Part shown: piece after piece, positions 20,781 through 31,490 of the stretch
Layout: each line of letters starts with the position of its first letter
How positions within the stretch are numbered: the first letter of the stretch is position 1
NCBI GenBank assembly: GCA_012934845.2
Contig: WNNJ02001796.1
Location: 62,001-126,000, forward strand
Direction of reading: 5' to 3'
Source of the DNA: Pomphorhynchus laevis
Lineage: Eukaryota; Acanthocephala; Palaeacanthocephala; Echinorhynchida; Pomphorhynchidae
DNA length: 64,000 nt
The notes under the pieces: model-generated
What the model saw: only the letters and a program-made list of their open reading frames with translations
What the model was told of the DNA's origin: nothing
The model's database searches: none
Position numbers and translations under genes: made by a program

Positions 20781-22983
20781 AAAATATGGGGCGCCAAATT
20801 TTTAAATCATCAGCATAAAGAACACACTCAGATCTAAGTTTAGGAATGAGGTCATTAATGTATATGCTGAAAAGAACTGGGCCGAGTATAGTTCCCTGAG
20901 GTACTCCAAGATTTGTAGGGAAGCGATCAGATAATTCGTCGTTTACCCTTACGAAGCAATGACGGTCAGACAGAAATTCAATAATCCAGCGAACTAAACA
21001 CTCATCAAGGTTGATATTACGCAGTTTTTGAATTAAATTAGCATGAAGGACTGTATTAAATGCCTTAGAGAAGTCGAAGAAGATGGCGTCAACCGGAATA
21101 CCAGAATCATAATATCTGGTCCAGCTATCGTGTGATAACAACAAATTCGTTAGCGTTGAATGATTTTTTCGAAAACCATGTTGTTCAGGGGCTAGAATAT
21201 GGTTCGTTTCTAGGTGAGTGGTGACTTTTCGCAGAAGTAAGCGTTCCAGTACGCGACAGCAGACACATGTGAGGCTAATCGGTTTGTAGTTACATATGTC
21301 AGAACGAGACCCCTGTTTTAATATTGGGCAGATAATAGAGCGCTTCCAGTCTGAGGGAATCTTTCCTAGCACAAGTGTTGCACAGAAGATATTATATAGA
21401 GGTAGGTATATGATGTCAGCTAGGTTGCGAAGATATGCTGACGGCAATAGATCCGGACCAGCACTTAATGTGCATTTCAGACGGGACAACTCGCTGTACA
21501 CTAAGTCAGGTCTAATGAAGTTATCAAGGTCAGAAGTAGTATTAGCTACCAAGCAATACAAACTGTCGGTTATTTGCGGTGGAGCATTCAGTGACGAATT
21601 CAGCGATGTGAAGTGTGTGTCGAATACATTCGCAATTTCCTTTGAGTCCAATACCAAATCACCTTGGCTATCGAGAATAGAGGAGAACGTGTTAGCTATA
21701 CGTTTTCTTGATGAAATGTATTTGAAGAGTGAGCCAGGATCACGACGACATCGTTGGGATAAATTCTTTTCAAAGATTACTCTCGTACGTCTTTTCAAGG
21801 ATGTTACCCTGTTTCTATACTGTCGGTATTGCTCAAAACTAGAGTTACCTGCTTTATAATTACAATATGCCTTGCGTCGTTGAGCCAGTGCTTGTTTGAG
21901 TTCTCGATTAAACCAACGAGGAGATAAGCCGACGTCAGTTTGACGTACAATTGGGGCGTAGCGGGTAAGTACTGAATACAAGGTGTCTTTGAAAAACAGC
22001 CAGGCGGAATCAATACCCACAGTATAAGCATCAGGCCACGAAACGGTAGAAAGGAACTCCTTTATTTTGTTGTAGTCGGCTTTAAAAGGGTTGAATCTAT
22101 TAACAATGGAATTATATATAGGGATACTAAGTCCAAGATCTATTAATAAGGTGACATGATCAGAACAACCAACTGGATCCAAGTGATTAACGCTAGTGAC
22201 AATATGTCCTGGAGCAGACAAAACCAGATCAAGAAGAGAACGAGACGTAGAAGATATTCTGGTAAATCCATTGACATGTTGGGTAAGGTATATATCATTG
22301 ATTGTTTGAAATAACACAATCGAACCAAAGTCAGAAGGCGAATTAAAACTGTATGTATTCCAATCTATTGTAGGCATGTTAAAGTCACCAACAACCAATA
22401 TTGGCTTATTAGGGTCCGATAGCTGGTATAAACGTTGCACGATGCTATCAGTACATGAAGTAGGGCTGCGGTAAACGACTACAAGTATCAAGGAGAATGG
22501 CCGGTATAATCTGACCGCTAAAAGTTTGTTTGAAGTTAGGGGGTCGTTAAAAGTTTCTACGACACGGAACTTTATTGTGTCACGTATATATAGTAATATA
22601 CCACCACCCTGTTTAGCTATTCTATCGCTGCGGCACGCATTATATCCTTTCAACAAAATTTCATTATCGGAGATAGAAGGGTTTAGCCACGATTCCGTAA
22701 AAGCTGCAATTATCGGTTGATGGTCGTGAATCAGTAATCCAATCTCATTAATTTTATTTAACAAACTACGCACATTAGAGTATAGAATTTGGTGGGAAGC
22801 CTTATTTTTTGTACATTTAGATGACGAACTCTTTTGAGTTCCCGACTTGAACAATGCAATAGAGTTTCTTATGAAATTTTGGTAGATGCACTCTGTAGGC
22901 ATGCGGTCGGCGTCGGAGCACGCTGGGAAGCAATATTTGCTTTGTTCAATAGACCTTGCCAACGGATGTGGAGGCGCCGCCAC
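20749..22983 (-). CDS. LINE-B ORF2, APE endonuclease and RT
   Basis: 744 residues. The endonuclease spans about 65-290: YSNVRSLLNKINE (near 68), FTESWL (95-100), VVGDFNMPTIDWN (198-209) and GCSDHVTLLIDL, all the catalytic boxes. The RT spans about 500-744: SDWKRSIICPILK, NYKPISLT, FFDFSKAFNTVLH (motif A), NLGVPQGTILGPVLFS (motif B), YADDLKIW (motif C). The product nicks DNA and primes reverse transcription at the target. ORF2 starts 51 bases after the ORF1 stop. The frame then leaves the true reading frame near the C-terminus. Confidence 0.85.
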   Translation of the reverse strand: MAAPPHPLARSIEQSKYCFPACSDADRMPTECIYQNFIRNSIALFKSGTQKSSSSKCTKNKASHQILYSNVRSLLNKINEIGLLIHDHQPIIAAFTESWLNPSISDNEILLKGYNACRSDRIAKQGGGILLYIRDTIKFRVVETFNDPLTSNKLLAVRLYRPFSLILVVVYRSPTSCTDSIVQRLYQLSDPNKPILVVGDFNMPTIDWNTYSFNSPSDFGSIVLFQTINDIYLTQHVNGFTRISSTSRSLLDLVLSAPGHIVTSVNHLDPVGCSDHVTLLIDLGLSIPIYNSIVNRFNPFKADYNKIKEFLSTVSWPDAYTVGIDSAWLFFKDTLYSVLTRYAPIVRQTDVGLSPRWFNRELKQALAQRRKAYCNYKAGNSSFEQYRQYRNRVTSLKRRTRVIFEKNLSQRCRRDPGSLFKYISSRKRIANTFSSILDSQGDLVLDSKEIANVFDTHFTSLNSSLNAPPQITDSLYCLVANTTSDLDNFIRPDLVYSELSRLKCTLSAGPDLLPSAYLRNLADIIYLPLYNIFCATLVLGKIPSDWKRSIICPILKQGSRSDICNYKPISLTCVCCRVLERLLLRKVTTHLETNHILAPEQHGFRKNHSTLTNLLLSHDSWTRYYDSGIPVDAIFFDFSKAFNTVLHANLIQKLRNINLDECLVRWIIEFLSDRHCFVRVNDELSDRFPTNLGVPQGTILGPVLFSIYINDLIPKLRSECVLYADDLKIWRPIFFGLRCWHLAV

Positions 22984-23033
22984 ACTAGCTGAACATTCTG
23001 AATTATTAGGTTGTTTTCACCATGTGCCAGTCT

Positions 23034-24170
23034 TTAAGCTAGTTCCGATTTTGCCATTGATAAATGTGTACGATCAGCGGGGTCCAGGTCTCTAAGAATA
23101 CGGGTGCCGGAACCTTTCAGGTGAAATGAGTTACGATGTATGAGCTGCACAATTTCACATGAAGTAAACACAATTTTGAGGAGGCGTGATCGATCGTTGA
23201 CGGACGAAGGAGCACGACCTAGCCGGAAGACAGCTTCGAGACGCATATCTCTCACAGCTTCACAAGATGATGATCCATTTAAGACAGTCGTTAGAATGGA
23301 TCTGACATGTATTAAGTCATTATAAAGTCTGGCCTGATTGTTTAGGGCATCGGACTCCTTAATTTTAGCAATTAAAATGCATTTGTTTCTATCACAAGCA
23401 GCATTTGAACGAGGTCTGTTTGAGCGACCAGTACTATGTACAAGGGTACGATTGTGCTTTTCGTGAAAATCATTAATACAATCTACCTTAACAGGTTGCG
23501 TGTTATAAGATAGTTGGTTTATACGAATTGCGGGAGTTTGCGATCTATCAAATGACCGGGTATGCAAAGTTTTGTCGTTGTTTATAGCCGTTTCAGTCAT
23601 ATAACTGGTCGGTCGTATTACAAGAGGCACACGATTGTAAACCGAAACCGTCTGTTCGCCAATATTCTTAGGCATATTTTGATCTCTTCCGGGAATGTCA
23701 TCACAAAAAATCGATTGGTTGCAAACAGTATGTCGAACAGTATCATTTGATTGGCTTGTGGAACGATTTGGAACATGACGTGACACTGAATCTAGCTGGG
23801 CATAGGAACTATTTGGTGATGGTAGCCTGTTACCCGTTAGCAACGAACATACCTGTCTCTGAAGTTCGAGAACGTTTGTCTGTAAAGTAGCTGCGCAAAA
23901 TCCACAAATAAAATCTTTATCAAGGAAATTGACAGGTAGTTGACGTGGTATCCACACAGTGGTCCAAACAGGACATTGTGAATTAGAACATTTAATGTCA
24001 CGGTGACTACTTCCGTCTGTAGATGATATGTCCTGGGATATATCAACAGAATTGGCCTGCAAGGCTTGCTCGTCTTTGGACCGACTTTCATGTTGTCTTA
24101 CTGAACGCTCACTGTCATCACCTAGCTTAGAAGGAACAACAGCTGCTTTACGTGGTCGACCTCTTGTCAT
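23034..24170 (-). CDS. LINE-B ORF1 RNA-binding protein
   Basis: 378 residues, intact. A basic start (MTRGRPRK), then a zinc-finger-like patch near residues 60-92 (CSNSQCPVW, ICGFCAATL; Cys pairs with a Trp, PHD/zinc-ribbon-like spacing). A polar middle is followed by an RRM-like C-terminal part (about 255-375: NKCILIAKIKE, RSRLLKIVFTS, GSGTRILRDLDPADR). ORF1 proteins of this type bind the LINE transcript. The ATG is the first after the UTR. The layout matches the LINE-A ORF1s at 4832 and 35,432. Confidence 0.8.
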   Translation of the reverse strand: MTRGRPRKAAVVPSKLGDDSERSVRQHESRSKDEQALQANSVDISQDISSTDGSSHRDIKCSNSQCPVWTTVWIPRQLPVNFLDKDFICGFCAATLQTNVLELQRQVCSLLTGNRLPSPNSSYAQLDSVSRHVPNRSTSQSNDTVRHTVCNQSIFCDDIPGRDQNMPKNIGEQTVSVYNRVPLVIRPTSYMTETAINNDKTLHTRSFDRSQTPAIRINQLSYNTQPVKVDCINDFHEKHNRTLVHSTGRSNRPRSNAACDRNKCILIAKIKESDALNNQARLYNDLIHVRSILTTVLNGSSSCEAVRDMRLEAVFRLGRAPSSVNDRSRLLKIVFTSCEIVQLIHRNSFHLKGSGTRILRDLDPADRTHLSMAKSELA

Positions 24171-24262
24171 TTGTAATTTCGTTCCTCGTTCCTCGTTGTT
24201 TTGTGTTCCTCGTTGCTTGTTGTTTTATGTTCTGTATGTTTATTAGAAACCAAAATTTTTTT

Positions 24263-24605
24263 ATCTATAGGGTTAGATATATTAACATGTGTCGAATAAT
24301 AATTAACTCAAATGTTTTTTCAAATTTTGCAGCAGAATTAATTAAACGATCAATTAATAAATAAATTAATTTATTTTTATCTCGATAGTAGCTGCTCTCA
24401 TCATCAGATGACAAAATGACAAAATTTAATGACAAAATGAACAACTTTAAAGTTGACATGAACAACCTTGATACGTTATAATTTCCTATGACATATTTAA
24501 ATTCACAAGAAATATATTTTTAAAGTAAAAATTGATGTAAAAATATTTTTACATATTTTATGTTATTATTACTTGTCCTGTCGGTGCATTAGCAGACATT
24601 AGCTG
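24263..24605. other. AT-rich spacer, no gene seen
   Basis: Only A/T-rich sequence with short inverted repeats near 24,335-24,375 (AATTAATT arms) and two or three repeats of ATGACAAAAT at 24,408-24,440. No reading frame with recognisable content. Confidence 0.5.
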
Positions 24606-24607
24606 AC

Positions 24608-24817
24608 TTGTTTTTAAGCTTTATAGAATATGAATTTGTTCATAACTGTGTAAAAACTAAATCTAAACAATATAAATATATGAAATATATGTTTCGATAC
24701 ATTGATGATATATGTGCATTTAATTCTAATAATTTTTATTCAATTAGCGAGCACATTTATCCAGAAAGCCTTATACTTAACAAAACCAATATTAATGATA
24801 AGAAGGTATATATCTAG
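24608..24817 (+). CDS. PLE RT fragment with YIDD catalytic box
   Basis: 69 residues: FLSFIEYEFVHN, MFRYIDDICAF (RT motif C, two Asp kept) and NNFYSISEHIYPESLILNKT (motif D region). It ends in a TAG two bases before the ATG of the next frame. It begins at the truncation point, so its first Met is not a true start. Confidence 0.7.
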   Translation: MFLSFIEYEFVHNCVKTKSKQYKYMKYMFRYIDDICAFNSNNFYSISEHIYPESLILNKTNINDKKVYI

Positions 24818-24819
24818 AT

Positions 24820-25161
24820 ATGAACATTAAATTAACATTAACTAAAACTACTATTAATTTATATCGTAAAGATGACATATTTAAATTTACAAAAAACATA
24901 TTTTTGCATGAGCATTCATGCATACCATATAATATAAAATATAATACATTAAATAATGAAATTTTAAGAATTGCAACAATATGTAATGATATTGGCTTTC
25001 TTCAAAATCATTTAAATAATTTAATAGATGCATATTTTAAACTAGGTTACTATAAAAATAACATCAAGCAGAAAATAGTAAAATATATAAATCAACACAA
25101 TAATATAAAGAATAAATTTAAACTCTTAAGTGGCAAATTTTTATGGATGGATAATAAATAA
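24820..25161 (+). CDS. PLE C-terminal reading frame (RT thumb region)
   Basis: 113 residues, nearly identical to 9181-8840 (MNIKLTLTKTTINLYRK to LSGKFLWMDNK). It follows the upstream RT frame after a TAGATATG stop/start junction, also present at 42.53 kb. Intact in length; function presumably the end of the RT. Confidence 0.65.
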   Translation: MNIKLTLTKTTINLYRKDDIFKFTKNIFLHEHSCIPYNIKYNTLNNEILRIATICNDIGFLQNHLNNLIDAYFKLGYYKNNIKQKIVKYINQHNNIKNKFKLLSGKFLWMDNK

Positions 25162-25200
25162 TATACGTTGTATAAGAATAATATACTAGATAGTTATATC

Positions 25201-25999
25201 TGTGGAAATACATCAATAGCCTATAATTAAGCAGGAGATATTACTTAATTGAGTCTTCTTCAAAATCATTTAAATAATTTAATAGATACATATTTTAAAC
25301 TAGGTTACTATATTATTCTATATTTTTACTCTATTTTTATTCCTGTTATCGCCATGACTACCTTGTTTATTATTTAATATACTACTGTTATTTCTTAGAC
25401 AACGTCCTTTATTAAAATAATTTAATTTACTAAATAAATAATTTACTAAATAATTTAATTTAAACAAATTTACATTAATCTACACAATTTTATTACATAT
25501 TTTGAACAACGCTACTGTAAAAATAAAACCAAACGAAAAAATAAATAAAATATTTTAATTAATAAAATTAATTATTAAACATATTAATTACTCGACGCGA
25601 TAATTTAATTATTAAATTAATTGTTTAATTAATTAATTATAAAAAATTAATTATTAATTGTAAAAATTATTTTTAAAATTATTTTATTTTTATGGCTTTT
25701 TATTTTTATTTGATGACTACATTTGGTTTTTTTATTTTGATCTGAAATTGTTTTTATTATATTAGAAACAATGCATTCATTTCTAAAAAATTGATATTTA
25801 ATTACTTTACATTCCATTTAAACATCATCCAGCATATTACCGAATACCTTTCATGTTTCAATTGATTAAAAATATACGATAGCAGACCAAAAATATATAA
25901 AAATTATATAAATTTAATATTTATTTAGAATATTTATTTAAAAAATTAATATAATTTAATATAATATTAATAAATATTATATAAATATTATTGAAACAA
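25201..25999. other. AT-rich region with PLE shards
   Basis: 25,255-25,312 repeats part of the PLE C-terminal frame. 25,313-25,410 resembles, inverted, the N-terminal linker region of the PLE (compare 7,450-7,560). The rest to 26,000 is A/T sequence with no recognisable content. Confidence 0.5.
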
Positions 26000-26133
26000 A
26001 ATTAAACTCTTAAGCAGCAAATGTTTATGGATAGATAATAAATATTATACGTAGTATCAGAATAAGATACTAGATAATCAAATTTTATCATAGGAAATAC
26101 GTCATTAGCATATATTTGGCACCGCTGCTATGT
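26000..26133 (+). mobile_element. PLE 3' fragment
   Basis: The end of the C-terminal frame, the AATACGTCATTAGCATATATT hairpin region and the first strand of the pseudoknot (GGCACC, GCTGCTATG), cut at 26,133 where LINE-A starts. Confidence 0.65.
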
Positions 26134-26540
26134 TAAGTCGATAAAGATACAAAATCAATTTAATCAGTTACAAATCAATTCAATCAGTTGCAGTAGCCAA
26201 TTTAACAGCTTTAACACACAAGGACGTTAGTGGTAGGACGGATGAAAACAGCCACGACCGATACCAACTGTACTCAACTAAAAGTGCTCGACACACGACT
26301 TCAGCGTCTAGACCACAATCACCTGCGACAATAGTAAGTCTAAAAGCAGACTTACTATGTGGATTTTGTGCCAACAAACCAATCCGCAACATCTCCCATA
26401 ATCACATATCAACCTCCAACACATCCACTCAAACTATCCCTTCGTTTCCGATCTCCTTTCTCCACGCACTGATTCTGCAACCATATACACTTTCACTTCC
26501 ATGTTATCTTCACTCACCGACATCTTCCGTCCCGTCCCTC

Positions 26541-27452
26541 TTGTCTTGTTTATTAATATCCTACAGCATCTATAAAATAACCTCCACGATCCTTCCACTC
26601 ATACCTTTCCTCACATCACTTGCGACCTTAATATTATCTATATCCTATTTGACTCCCGCTGTCGAACCTACTTCATTCATATTCTCAAATCCTAGCTATC
26701 CTATCATTATCGCACTTACTCACGTCACTCGTCCTCCTTTACGGAAACGCTTTCCTTCTCGCGATCGTTGCGTCATCATCACTAATATCACTTCTTCCAC
26801 TTCCTTATCTCAACAAACACGTCTCGACCACGATGTTTATACCTTCAGATCAATCCTCTCGTCTCTTGTTCCTGCGACTAAACTATCCTTTTTCAACGAC
26901 ATCTCTCCTGTCGCATCTATCCGCCTAAAGAAATTTGTCAATCTAATCCTTCTCAGCCCCCTCCTGAAAATTGTTTTCAAGCATCACTCTCACGCGTATT
27001 ATGTCCTCTCTCAACGATTTAAACTCATGTCATTTATAACCACTCAAATTTTCCTCGATCGCACTCCTCCGAAATCGCTCAACTATTTTCTACCCGCATC
27101 GAAAAATACAATCGTAAGGAAAACGGAAACAGCCCTCCATTCGAAACATCGACGGAAATTTTCAAGTTGCTCACACCCGCCTCAATATTTGATTGCGCTC
27201 CATATCCCCTACGTGTCTTCTCCGCTAGTTCCTATCACCACCACACACGGTTTTCGTCTCGGCCTTCTCAACTCTAGATTTATTCTCCATAATTCCCAAA
27301 TCATCATCAACCTATTCACCAACCAATCCATTGATCTCTTCTGCCTCACCGAATCCTTACACTCTGATTCTAACGATCTTCATTCGCCGTGTGCTATCTG
27401 CCGGTTGCTTACCAGACGAATCCACCCACCGTCTAAGCTCATGCCCTTCTAA
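26541..27452 (+). pseudogene. LINE-A ORF1 remnant running into ORF2 start
   Basis: The open frame of 303 residues contains ORF1 pieces (PPLRKRFPSRDRCVIITNITS, LLKIVFKHHSHAYYV) and then, without a stop, the start of ORF2 (LHIPYVSSPL, HGFRLGLLNSRFI, FCLTESLHSDS). In the 35.4 kb copy ORF1 and ORF2 overlap in different frames, so the single frame here results from indels. Not functional. Confidence 0.65.
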
Positions 27453-27811
27453 ATTCTCCAATCATAGCGACATTGTCGCGTTCGTTGTCACTCCCGCGTC
27501 TTATCGCAAAATCACTCGCTCTTGCAGTCCTTAATTTTTTGAATTGCTCACTTGTCGTTATTCTAACCCATCACTCTGGATCTCGCAAGTGTATACTGTC
27601 CTGGTTCATCTACTCCTACTTCCTTTTTTACTGAACTCGCTGACTTACTGTCCCACCGTTTTTTGTCTTCCATCCCTTCACTCGTTCTTGGCGACTTCAA
27701 CATCCGCTTCAACAACCCCGCTTCCACCGATTCTATCCGGTTCAACACATTCTATCCAACTACAACTACAAAATAATCTCCACAACCCCACACAAATATA
27801 CAAACGTCTCT

Positions 27812-28060
27812 CCCATAGCAGTTCCTCGTGATGACATCTAATTCTTATTCTGATATAACGTCTGTTATTTATTAGTCAATTCATAAAAATGACTTTTATT
27901 TTAAATTTCAATTTTTTATTTTAACTTGATTTAAATTATAGAAAATCTTGAAACGATTATTTATTTTATTATTTAATTATAAAATTTTGATTTAGCATTA
28001 TTATGTTTTGTTTATTTTATAAGTATATTAAATACGTAGATTCGGTTAGCTGATTTGATT
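27812..28060 (+). mobile_element. PLE 3' UTR inserted in LINE-A
   Basis: From CATAGCAGTTCCT (second pseudoknot strand) through the 3' UTR to GGTTAGCTGATTTGATT. The LINE on its right is also found next to a PLE end at 44,842. Confidence 0.75.
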
Positions 28061-28904
28061 CATCTCATTCTAAACCCGGACAAGTCCAAAATAATGTGGA
28101 TCCTCCCCCGTCAACCTTATATCTCCTCCTGTATATTTCGCCTAATCAATCATCCCCATAGTCAGCAATCTCACTTTCTTGGATTCCATATCGATGACCA
28201 CATTTCCCTTAAACTCCTCGTTCGTAGCAAGGTCAGCTTTTCTAACTTTATTCTCCGTGACATTCGCCGTATCCGCCCCCTTATCGACTTCTGATCATGT
28301 ATGCCTCTTCTTTCATCGTTTATCTACCCTAAAATCGATTACTGCTTATGCCGTTTCGCTAATTCTCCAAAATCAATCATCCTACCCTTACAACGCATCA
28401 TTAACTGCGCCGTTCGAGTGCTCCTACGTATCCGTAAATTTAAACCACACATCAACACAATTTGCCCAACTCACCTGGTCCACCATCTACAACCCCATTC
28501 AACTCCGTCATCTTCTCGTCTTTTTTCTCCTCATAGCTGTCGGCTGCCCATAGTTTATCAACCTCCCTTTCTTAGACGGCCCTCGCCCCACCTCTCTATC
28601 GCTGAGTTCCAGTCATTCTCTCTTACTCCACGTTCCCAATAACTCCAACAACTACGGTCTTCAATCCTTCATCGTTGCCACCCCTTGCCGGAAATCAGCT
28701 CCCTCTCGACGTCTGCCACGCTCCCTTCTTTATCGCATTCAAATACCTCCTCTGTTCCCACCTACTCGACACATGATTTAGATTTATGTTAGTTGTTTCT
28801 TCATGGTCATGTAAGCGTGCGCCGGCACGCGTTTGCTACGTAGAAATATATCTTTTTTCCAAAAGTTATTACCGGGTAATCGAAAATAATACTGATATAA
28901 TTAA

Positions 28905-29500
28905 ATCAGCTAATTGAGTCTGTGTATTTAATATAATTATAAAATAAACAAAACATAATAATGCTAAATAAAAATTTAATAATTAAGTAATAAGATAAAA
29001 AATTTAATATAAAATTTTTATAATTTAATTCAAGTTAAAATTTAAAATTGAAATTTAAAATAAAAGTCATTTTTACGAATCGACTAATAAAAATTTAATA
29101 ATAAAATAAATAATTGTTATAAGATTTTTTATAATTTATATCAACTTAAAATAAGAAATTGCAATTTAAAATAAAAGTCAATTTTTATGAATTGACAAAT
29201 AAATAACAGACGATGTATCAGAATAAGGATTATAGGTCATCAGAAGGAACTGCTATGATATCCGATTTCGACCCAACATAGCAGCGGTGCCAAATACATG
29301 CTAAGGACGTATTTCCTCTGATTAAATTTGATATTTTATTATCCATCCATAAACATTTTCCGCTAATGATTTTAAATGTATTTTTAAATTATTGTGTTGA
29401 TCTATATATTTTATTATTTTATTTTTGATGGTATTTTTATAGTAACCTAGTTGAAAATATGCATCTATTAAATTATTTAAATGATTTTGAAGAAAACCAA
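28905..29500 (-). mobile_element. PLE 3' pieces, doubled
   Basis: Two successive copies of the PLE 3' UTR (28,905-29,080 and 29,090-29,240), then a shortened pseudoknot region (29,245-29,300; the CTGCTATG/CATAGCAG stem is kept, the GGCCCC stem is not) and a piece of the C-terminal frame to about 29,500. Confidence 0.65.
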
Positions 29501-29534
29501 TTTTTAATTTACATTAAAAAGCAATTATTACAAT

Positions 29535-29985
29535 AATAAGAAGAATAAGAATTATAGATCATCAGGAGGAACTGCTATGCTATCAGGTTTCGGCCCCTAA
29601 CTCCTCTACCCAACATAGCAGCGGGGCCAAATACATGCTAATGATGTATTTCCTCTGATAAGATTATCTAGTATCTTATTCTAATACAAAGTATATTATT
29701 TATTATCCATCCATAAAAATTTGTCCACTTAAGAGTTTAAATTTATTCTTTATATTATTGTGTTGGTTTATATATTTTACTTTTTTCTCTTTGATGTTGT
29801 TTTTATAGTAACGTAGTTTAAAATATGTATCTATTAAATTATTTAAATGATTTTGAAGAAAGCCAATATCGTTACATATTGTTGCAATTCTTAAAATTTC
29901 ATTATTTAATGTTTTATATTTTATAGTATATGGTATGCATGAATGCTCATGCAAAAATATGTTTCTTGTAAATTTGAAATGATAT
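29535..29985 (-). mobile_element. PLE, 5'-truncated 3' end
   Basis: Intact pseudoknot region (29,573-29,651) and most of the C-terminal frame (29954-29703, 83 residues, MHEHSCIPYTIKYKTLN...). It lacks its own leader and RT. Confidence 0.75.
29573..29651 (-). ncRNA. Predicted pseudoknot of the PLE 3' region, copy 3
   Basis: Both stems (GGCCCC/GGGGCC and CTGCTATG/CATAGCAG) are unchanged from the copies at 1.1 and 8.7 kb. Confidence 0.5.
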
Positions 29986-30299
29986 CTTTAAAATTTAAAT
30001 TAAAAGTAGTTTTAATTTATTAAAACTACTTTTAAATTAAAAGTTGTTTTTAATTATAAGTAGTTTTAAAATATGAATCATTTAAATGATCGATATAAAT
30101 CAATTATTTAATTGATTAAATTATTGTATTCATGATAGCTCAGTTTTAAACAAATTCATATTCTATAAAGCTTAAACCTCTCGTAGGAACACAACCATAC
30201 TACAAGATCTTATTGTGTCTAAAAATTCTTTCGTGGAATTAATACTAAAATAGTATTTTATATATTATAAATTTTATAAATTAAAAATTAATATATTAT

Positions 30300-31490
30300 A
30301 TTTTATTTATTTGATAAAATTAAAAATAAAATAAAAATAACAAACAATTATAAAAGAAAGATAAAATTAATAAAGATATGTATAAAGAACTTACTAAATT
30401 AAAGCATAACTATATAATAACAACTATTGATAAAGCTAGTAATAACTTTGTCTTCATATGCAAAAAGCTTTATTATGATATACTAATGAAAGAGGTTAAT
30501 TCTAATGATTTAAATGTAAATCCAACATATGAACGTAGTGAGTTGAGTTTAGAAACAATTATTACAAGTCACTGTTCTATAATGGATAAAAAGGGTATAA
30601 AGGTTGAATCAGATAATAAAACTATACCTATATTATATTGGAATGTAAAATTACATAAAAATCCAATAAAACCTATAAACCTAAATAAAATCAATTCAAA
30701 CTACTTTTAATTTATATCGTAAAGATGACATATTTTAATACATATTTTAAACTAGGTTACTATAAAAATAACATCAAGCAGAAAAATTGTAAAATATAAA
30801 TCAACACTTTTTTATTAAAAATAAATTTAAAATTATGAGCGGAATAATTGTTGAAAGTATAAGAATCATTTTTGCATGAGCATTCATGCATACCAAATAA
30901 TACAAAAATCATGTAAATAATTTAATAGATTCATATTTTAAGGTTACTATAAAAATATCATCAAACAGAAAATTGTAAAATATAAATCAACACCCATCTT
31001 TTATTAAAAATAAATTTAAAATCATTAGCGGTAAATTTTTTGGATGGATAATAAATATTATACTTTGTATTAAATCATATGAAGTACATAATTTTCATTT
31101 ATTTGGCCTCGCTGTTATGTTGGGCTAATTAATTGTGGCTGAAACATGATAACATCGTAATTCCCTTGGAGTACTTTTAATTTTTATTCTAATAAAGTGA
31201 TATTATCTATTATCATCTCATAAAAATTGAGTTAAAAAATATCATAAGTTGTTAAAGTTATGACTGAGCTTTAGTTTTTTATAACATAACTTTTTACATT
31301 TATGTATAAAATTCGTAAAGTCAGCTTACTAATCTGATTTAGCGAAGTTAAAATATACTAATCTTTTAAAATCTTCAACGATGGAATTTAAAATTTTGAA
31401 TTAAATATAAATTATTAAATTTTTTTATATTTAGTTATTACATTTATTTTTTGATTATTTTTGATTCATTTAAAAAAAGGATTTATTTTA
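30300..31490 (+). mobile_element. PLE mosaic of RT and 3' pieces
   Basis: 30,310-30,690 holds an RT piece (frame 30378-30710: MYKELTKLKHNYIITTIDKASNNF to YWNVKLHKNPIKP). It is followed by three overlapping shards of the C-terminal frame (30,690-31,070), a diverged pseudoknot region (31,095-31,165) and a diverged 3' UTR to about 31,470. The order fits one PLE that has lost its middle and duplicated its end. Confidence 0.65.

Larger units (their letters stand above)
19778..24262 (-). mobile_element. LINE-B, nearly complete CR1/Jockey-like LINE
   Basis: 5' UTR from about 24,262 (opening with the AAATTTTGGTTTCTAATAA motif shared with LINE-A), ORF1 24,170-23,034, ORF2 22,983-19,992 with one frame change, and a 3' tail with imperfect repeats of ATAATCCACA. 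It is about 4.5 kb, with one clear coding break by eye, the best-preserved two-ORF LINE here. ORF1 is homologous to LINE-A ORF1 in both zinc-finger and C-terminal parts, but the nucleotide sequence is quite different, so it is a sister family. Confidence 0.85.
24606..25200 (+). mobile_element. PLE, 5'-truncated in the RT
   Basis: It starts between RT motifs B and C and runs through the C-terminal frame to about 25,165. The 3' pseudoknot region is mostly lost. It contains the clearest YIDD box region among the fragments. Confidence 0.8.
26134..28840 (+). mobile_element. LINE-A copy interrupted by a PLE piece
   Basis: ORF1 zinc-finger region (26,360-26,380: LCGFCANKP), ORF1 RRM-like part, endonuclease (27,230-27,800: RPG, GDFNIRFNNPAS), then a PLE 3' piece at 27,812-28,060, then RT motif D onward (LNPDKSKIMWILP) and the C-terminus. 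It ends with hairpin GCGTGC-GCCG-GCACGC at 28,815-28,830. Most of the RT core between the endonuclease and motif D is missing across the PLE piece. Frames are broken several times. Confidence 0.75.

Noticed and set aside
22143-23325. Several plus- and minus-strand frames of 60-75 residues within LINE-B
   Set aside because: Shadows of ORF1 and ORF2 of LINE-B.
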